Shown here: in pieces, positions 59,391 through 64,000 of the stretch
How positions within the stretch are numbered: position 1 is the first letter of the stretch
Layout: each line of letters begins with the position of its first letter
Origin: Ctenosaura bakeri
Lineage: Eukaryota > Chordata > Lepidosauria > Squamata > Iguanidae
Assembly (NCBI GenBank): GCA_948474755.1
Contig: CAOLHI010000356.1
Span: 558,001-622,000 of the forward strand
Length of the DNA: 64,000 bases
Direction of reading: 5' to 3'
Position numbers and translations under genes: made by a program
Notes under the pieces: model-generated
What the model saw: the letters and a program-made list of their open reading frames with translations, nothing else
Database searches by the model: none
What the model was told of the DNA's origin: nothing

Positions 59391-62300
59391 TCTTATCTGT
59401 TGCTTTTTAAAGGTTGTTAGTTCACACAGGAGTGAATATTCTCGGACCAGCAAAGGCAGCTTTGTGGTAACCGCAAAACCTGAACGTTTCTTGCAGTAAG
59501 ATTGCTTGTGGCATTATTCAGTTAGATTCAGGCCTCACAATGGCATACATGGCTTTAATTTAATGTCTTTTTCTTTGAATGCATGGCTGTCAAATATTAC
59601 TGAAAGTGTGCAAAAATGCTATCTGTAGTCTGTAAAAAGCCAGTAGTTGTACTAGGTGATCAGTGATTCTCTGATTTATATTGCCTAGCATTCTGCATAT
59701 CTACAGGGATGTTTTGATTAACACTGAAATTAAATTAGCTGTGTATTTATTAGTATTTATTGGCTGTTGTTGTACAATGCCAGAATAACTGTGCTGGTGT
59801 AGGTGATATCATAAGAAATAAAAAGATCACAGGCAGCGTGACTGTGATGGAAGCCAAGCACTGGAGAAGCAACAGATTTTGTCTGCCCATTTTTACCTAC
59901 GCCATGTGGAAACAGGTATAGTGCACCAGAAGGATTCCAGCCATAGAATCTTGACTGAGATCACAGGAAAATGCTGCTGGTACTATTTTGCATTCTTTGC
60001 ACTTTGGATCTGTATTTCATCAGTCTGAATTGGAGGTAGAAAATATAGAGATTTCTGTTTAGGGATAAATTTCAGATTGGTTCAATAGTACTAGAATGAT
60101 TTACTCATCCTCATGTCAGTGAATTTAATTAGGTTAGCTGCAGCAGAAATATTTTAATCCAATTGTTCCTGTCCCATATGATACATTAGTATTTGTATAT
60201 TTTTACTTCCGGACTAAATGGCTGATTTGTGGTAGAGAGGTGGAAAGGTACAGAATAGGGGAAGGTGAGTGGGAATCCCTGGACCTATGAGTTCTGAACT
60301 CAACCTGCCCAGCTTTTAAGCTTAAAAGAATCCCTGTGATTCACTGATCCCCCCCACCATCTTACCAGGTTTGCGAGTGACTGAGAAATCCGGCGTCTTG
60401 ATAACCAAAACTTCTCCTAGATTTCTGGATTAGAAGAAATTAATTATTCCAGCGTTGACCACTGTCTTGTGTTACAGACACAAGGTGGGAGGCTGTTTGC
60501 CATACTTAAACTGCATATCAATGCAAATTGGATCTATCAGTGTAATTACCCAATGTAAGACATAATCTTAGACACTGAATCATAACAGCTTTTCATTTGA
60601 TACACTTTAATAGTCTCAAAACATTAATCATTTTCTTATGTCTTTTAATTACCACGAAGTAGTTATACTTATGTCCATAATAGGTACTAAACGTTACACC
60701 ACTGAGCTTTTAAAACCCTGCTTTTTATTGTAAGTTGTAAATATAATATAGGAGCCCATTATGGTTTCTCAGCCATTATAACTTGCTGCCATTATCGGGG
60801 CAAATAAAGTACAAACAAGCTTTTTCTAGCTATATTTTTAACAGGTCAGATTTCTCCCATTATTTCTGCTTCACTGACAAGTAGCCAATGCAGCAGGTTG
60901 GTTAATCTTAATCTTTTGTAATTAAAGCAGTATAATTTTCTCTCTGGTGCAGAAATAGGAATTCCAGGAGGACAAAAAGTGCAGATATCTGCATGGATAA
61001 CTTGTGTGTTTATGTGTGTGATGGCTTTTGTTTTGTTTTTGTTTACATATGTGATGTGTGTGAAGACTTTTAACTTTAGACAATTACTGTGATTTTTGCT
61101 AATCATGGAAAATGATAGCGATGATGATGCACTGGCTGATGCCACCAACAAGCTATTCTTAAACATGGTACTTCAAAGTAAGGAAGACTTTGCTTAGATG
61201 GCAATAGATGCCTCCAGTGGGTTCTATTCCCATGTAATATGTTTTATGGTACAAAGATTTGCAGGATACTTCTTGTTTTGAATGGATTTCAATACATACC
61301 AGTATAAAAAGTTCTTAAGATAACGTTCAACAGTGGTTGTAGATATGTCCAGATTGTTGAGCACATCTTCAATCTAGCAGACATACTTTTCAATAATGAG
61401 GAAAAAATTGTGTGCTGGAAGATAATGTGGTCAAGGGCAAACCAGTTAAAAATAATCTCTGTGTGTTTTTTTGCTTGCTTGCTTATTTATTTATTTGTTC
61501 ATTACACCCTTCTGGACCCCCAAGAGGAAGAGGAGGAGGAGGTGGGCAAAGAAAGGTATCCTTGCTTCAAGGGTTCTGCCTGCCCTTTGGGACCCACTTC
61601 ACGCATATTTTGGCCCTCAGTGCAGGTAGGGATAGAAAAATAATTTCATTAAGACTGAGATTCTCAAAAAAGTATCTTTTTAACATCTCAAATGCATTGT
61701 GAAACAAAGTGCACTGCCTCAGAAATCTGTACATTTGTCAAGGCTTTTTGTGTATTTCAGGGAAATAAATGCACACCAAAGCATATTCATGGCTGAAGAT
61801 AAACACAGTTGAAAAATATGTGTAAATACACTTCAGTCAGTGGATAAAATATAAACAAAAATTCATAAATTAAGGAAAATATATCAAAATATACATATGA
61901 ACAAAGCATATGTATTTCCATAGTGAAAGAAAAAAAAGCCTTACAACTTGACATGAATAAAGAATAGGTAAAGAATAATAGTGGGGCTGAAAAAGAATGC
62001 AAAAAGATCAAGGCTGAAGCTTTTTTCACGCATGTAAAGACAAGACAGTTTAAGAATGGGACAAGGATAACAGAAACTGGTGGTTCAAATTCATGTGGAA
62101 ACCTCTGCAAGCCAGAACAGTTGTATGTGCGAAGGCTTCCTTCCTGCAGATGTTAGTGCTGCCAATTTTCATATGCAGCATAAGGAGTTGGCACTATTCA
62201 CTATAGCCCTGTCTTTGTTCTCATGCTGATCTCACACTTTTTTTTAACAACTGGATAGGTCTTAGGAGAAACAGGCAACAGAAGGAAGAGCAAGTAATAT

Positions 62301-62468
62301 GAAGTAGAGCTATGCGGACAAGAAGAGAGAAGAGATGTTTAGGAGAGGATGTAAAAGAGGACATAGCCATAGAAAACCTTACAGGAAAAATGTATTTATT
62401 AAGCACTTAGCAGGAATGGTACAGGGGGAAATGAGTGTGATATAGCCAGGGAGGTTGATTGTTTAAAG

Positions 62469-62607
62469 CAGCGATGGTAAACTTGTGGACTTTGAGATCT
62501 TGTTGAGCTGTAGCTCTCATGATACTTCATCCTTGCCTGGGCTGACTTGACCCTTTTGGAAGTTGCAGTCTAAAAACATCTGAAGGGTCACAGGTTGCCT
62601 ACCACTG
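62469..62607. mobile_element. hAT-like MITE
   Basis: Ends CAGCGATGGTAAAC and, reversed, CAGTGGTAGGCAAC are an imperfect inverted repeat. Inside, GAGCTGTAGCTCTCATGATA and GGAAGTTGCAGTCTAAAAAC, with AACATCTGAAGGGTCACAGG, match a very common lizard palindromic element. An 8-base target duplication was looked for and not found. Confidence 0.55.
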
Positions 62608-62774
62608 GACTGTAAGAAATAAAGCAGAAATAGGAGACGGCATCCATGGTAAAGCTGAGACCTGAAAGAAAGGAGAATTAAGGAGAAACAGGGCTGGAGC
62701 AAAACCTCACATGTGATCTAGGACAGTGCTATTCAAAGTGGGGGTCCTTGAACTGGTGGCCATTCACGAGCCAG

Positions 62775-62980
62775 CCACTATTATAATAATGTTTATTTCT
62801 TTTTATTTATTTATTTAAATATTTTTATCCTGTCCTATATCCCAAGGATCTCAGGGCAGCATACAATAAAATCAGTTTGATTTTTTTTTAATTAGAGGCT
62901 AAAAGTACTTTAAATCATTTGAAACTTAAAACAGGACAATTTAAAAGCTCCTAAACCAACATAGTACAAATATGGTGCTT
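62775..62980 (-). mobile_element. L2-like LINE 3' tail fragment
   Basis: TTATTTATTTATTTAAATAT then TCCTGTCCTATATCCCAAGG and TCAGGGCAGCATACAATAAA form the reversed end of an L2-type LINE. Confidence 0.5.
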
Positions 62981-63537
62981 GGCATGTGAGAAGAAGAAAG
63001 CTGCTGATCTGTCATATCCAATAGCTTGTAAATCTAGTGAAGGAAAGATTGACAGCTAAATAACAGGAGTGAAATAGACTGGTGGTGCCAATTACCAGTG
63101 CTGTTGGTCAGAGTGTCAAGAAAGCTATAGATGTGGAACACACCCGAAGCATTCTTGTGCCTTGGTAAAATTGCATAACTAGTAAAGGTAGAAAGTCCTC
63201 TATGAAGACCAATATATGAAAGTTGTAAAACAAAGAACCCAAAGGGCAGGCTTAGAAGTTGTATTCCACAAATTGATTGAAACTAACTAGCCATACAGGT
63301 GTAGTGTAGTGATCCTAAATTTTGCAATGGTGGTCTTAGAATTTGTTTTGCCGCCTGTTCCAACAATGGTAGCCCTTGGAAAGGTTCATCTTCATTGTGG
63401 TTGAAGTTTTAATGCCTCTGAAGCACAGAGCATGGTCTTTAAACATTCAAAAGCCACAAGATATGCATAACATTTGTTTGCACATTAATGTATTTTATTA
63501 ATAATATAAGATATATTAATAATATATTTATATACTA

Positions 63538-63577
<40 letters not shown>

Positions 63578-63630
63578 ATAATAATAATAATAATAATAAG
63601 CAGCAGCAGAAGCAGAAGCAGAAGAAGAAA
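63538..63630 (+). repeat. Compound trinucleotide repeat (ACT)n(AAT)n(CAG/GAA)n
   Basis: About 13 ACT units, then about 7 AAT units, then CAGCAGCAGAAGCAGAAGCA. The sharp switches between units suggest point mutation followed by expansion. Confidence 0.95.
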
Positions 63631-64000
63631 TAATAGGTTTTTTCCATTGGGTTATGGCTTGCCTTTATAGCATTCTGTGTGAAAGTAGCAATCTTGGAGT
63701 TGGTACACTTTCTTAACAGAGCACATCAGCTCCAGAGATTGTTCCTAATCAAAGCTGTTAGCAATCATATAAATAATGAGCATGGATATTGACAGTGTTT
63801 CGCTGTCAGAACCAATAAGATTCTTTTTTTGTGGAATTGTTTACCAAACCAGTTATCCTATAGCCTAATTAATGAGTTGTCTCCCACATTGAATATAAGA
63901 AGCCATAATACAAGCAGTTGCCACACTAATTGTCTTCAGGTTTTTGAGGTTTGATGACTGTTCAAAGAGCTTAATTTGCTTTACAAGCAAGCTCATAGTA

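Larger units (their letters stand above)
38604..64000 (+). other. MACROD2: MACROD2 intron, 3' side of the exon (partial)
   Basis: This begins at the GTATGTAA donor of the MACROD2 exon; no downstream exon encoding the FPNEPAA part of the macro domain is visible up to the end of the window. Repeats are listed separately. I see nothing supportable in about 39500-40700, 42030-44910, 45110-46910, 47120-50450, 51100-54070, 59400-62465 and 62990-63530, apart from short simple repeats. Parts of 60600-60850 and 63680-63990 look unique and rich in TAATTA-type motifs; they could be conserved non-coding DNA, but that cannot be judged from one sequence. Confidence 0.7.

Overview
The window looks like vertebrate nuclear DNA from a squamate reptile (a lizard, perhaps iguanian). 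The evidence is the repeat content: tRNA-derived SINEs with a Bov-B-like 3' tail (Sauria type), a second tRNA-derived SINE with an L2-like tail, 5S-rRNA-derived SINEs, CR1, L2 and L1 fragments, a Tigger transposon, many short inverted-repeat elements and two solo LTRs. Species assignment is inference. There are no bacterial-type genes, operons or CRISPR arrays, and nearly all open reading frames are chance or lie inside repeats.

The one host-gene feature I can name is a 31-base exon on the + strand at 38573-38603 with consensus splice sites. It encodes AFPCISTGIYG, the ADP-ribose-binding loop of the macro domain of MACROD2. In mammals MACROD2 is a giant gene with very long introns, so the window is best read as parts of two MACROD2 introns around one exon. 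A second exon-like block lies on the minus strand at 7233-7759: a polypyrimidine tract with CAG acceptor, 63 codons, a stop and a 3' UTR-like tail with AATAAA signals. About 415 bases of it recur, inverted and about 94% identical, at 26178-26592. I do not recognise the protein.

Layout. 0-5 kb: a SINE, a CR1 end, a GC-rich inverted-repeat element (2491-2963), and an L1 remnant followed by a SINE that is split by a solo LTR (3110-4862). 5-14 kb: a SINE inside a SINE (5923-6346), a 5S-SINE fragment, the exon-like block, L2 pieces, and a young CR1 end broken by one frameshift (12440-13396). 16-20 kb: CR1/L3 remnant, SINE, and an almost end-to-end but internally deleted Tigger (18500-19663). 22-34 kb: SINEs, old CR1, three copies of a GC-rich element with GGCCC termini, a 209-base GAGTC-rich palindrome, and two minus-strand fragments with hammerhead-ribozyme-like cores. 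34-47 kb: MACROD2 exon, 5S-SINEs, L2-like LINE, palindromic elements, a polypyrimidine tract. 50-64 kb: L2 copies, a 925-base solo LTR inside another inverted-repeat element, a small Tigger-type element, a hAT-like element and a compound trinucleotide repeat.

The genes do not form a pathway. The picture is a long intron built up by layered transposon insertions, with insertion order readable at several nests.
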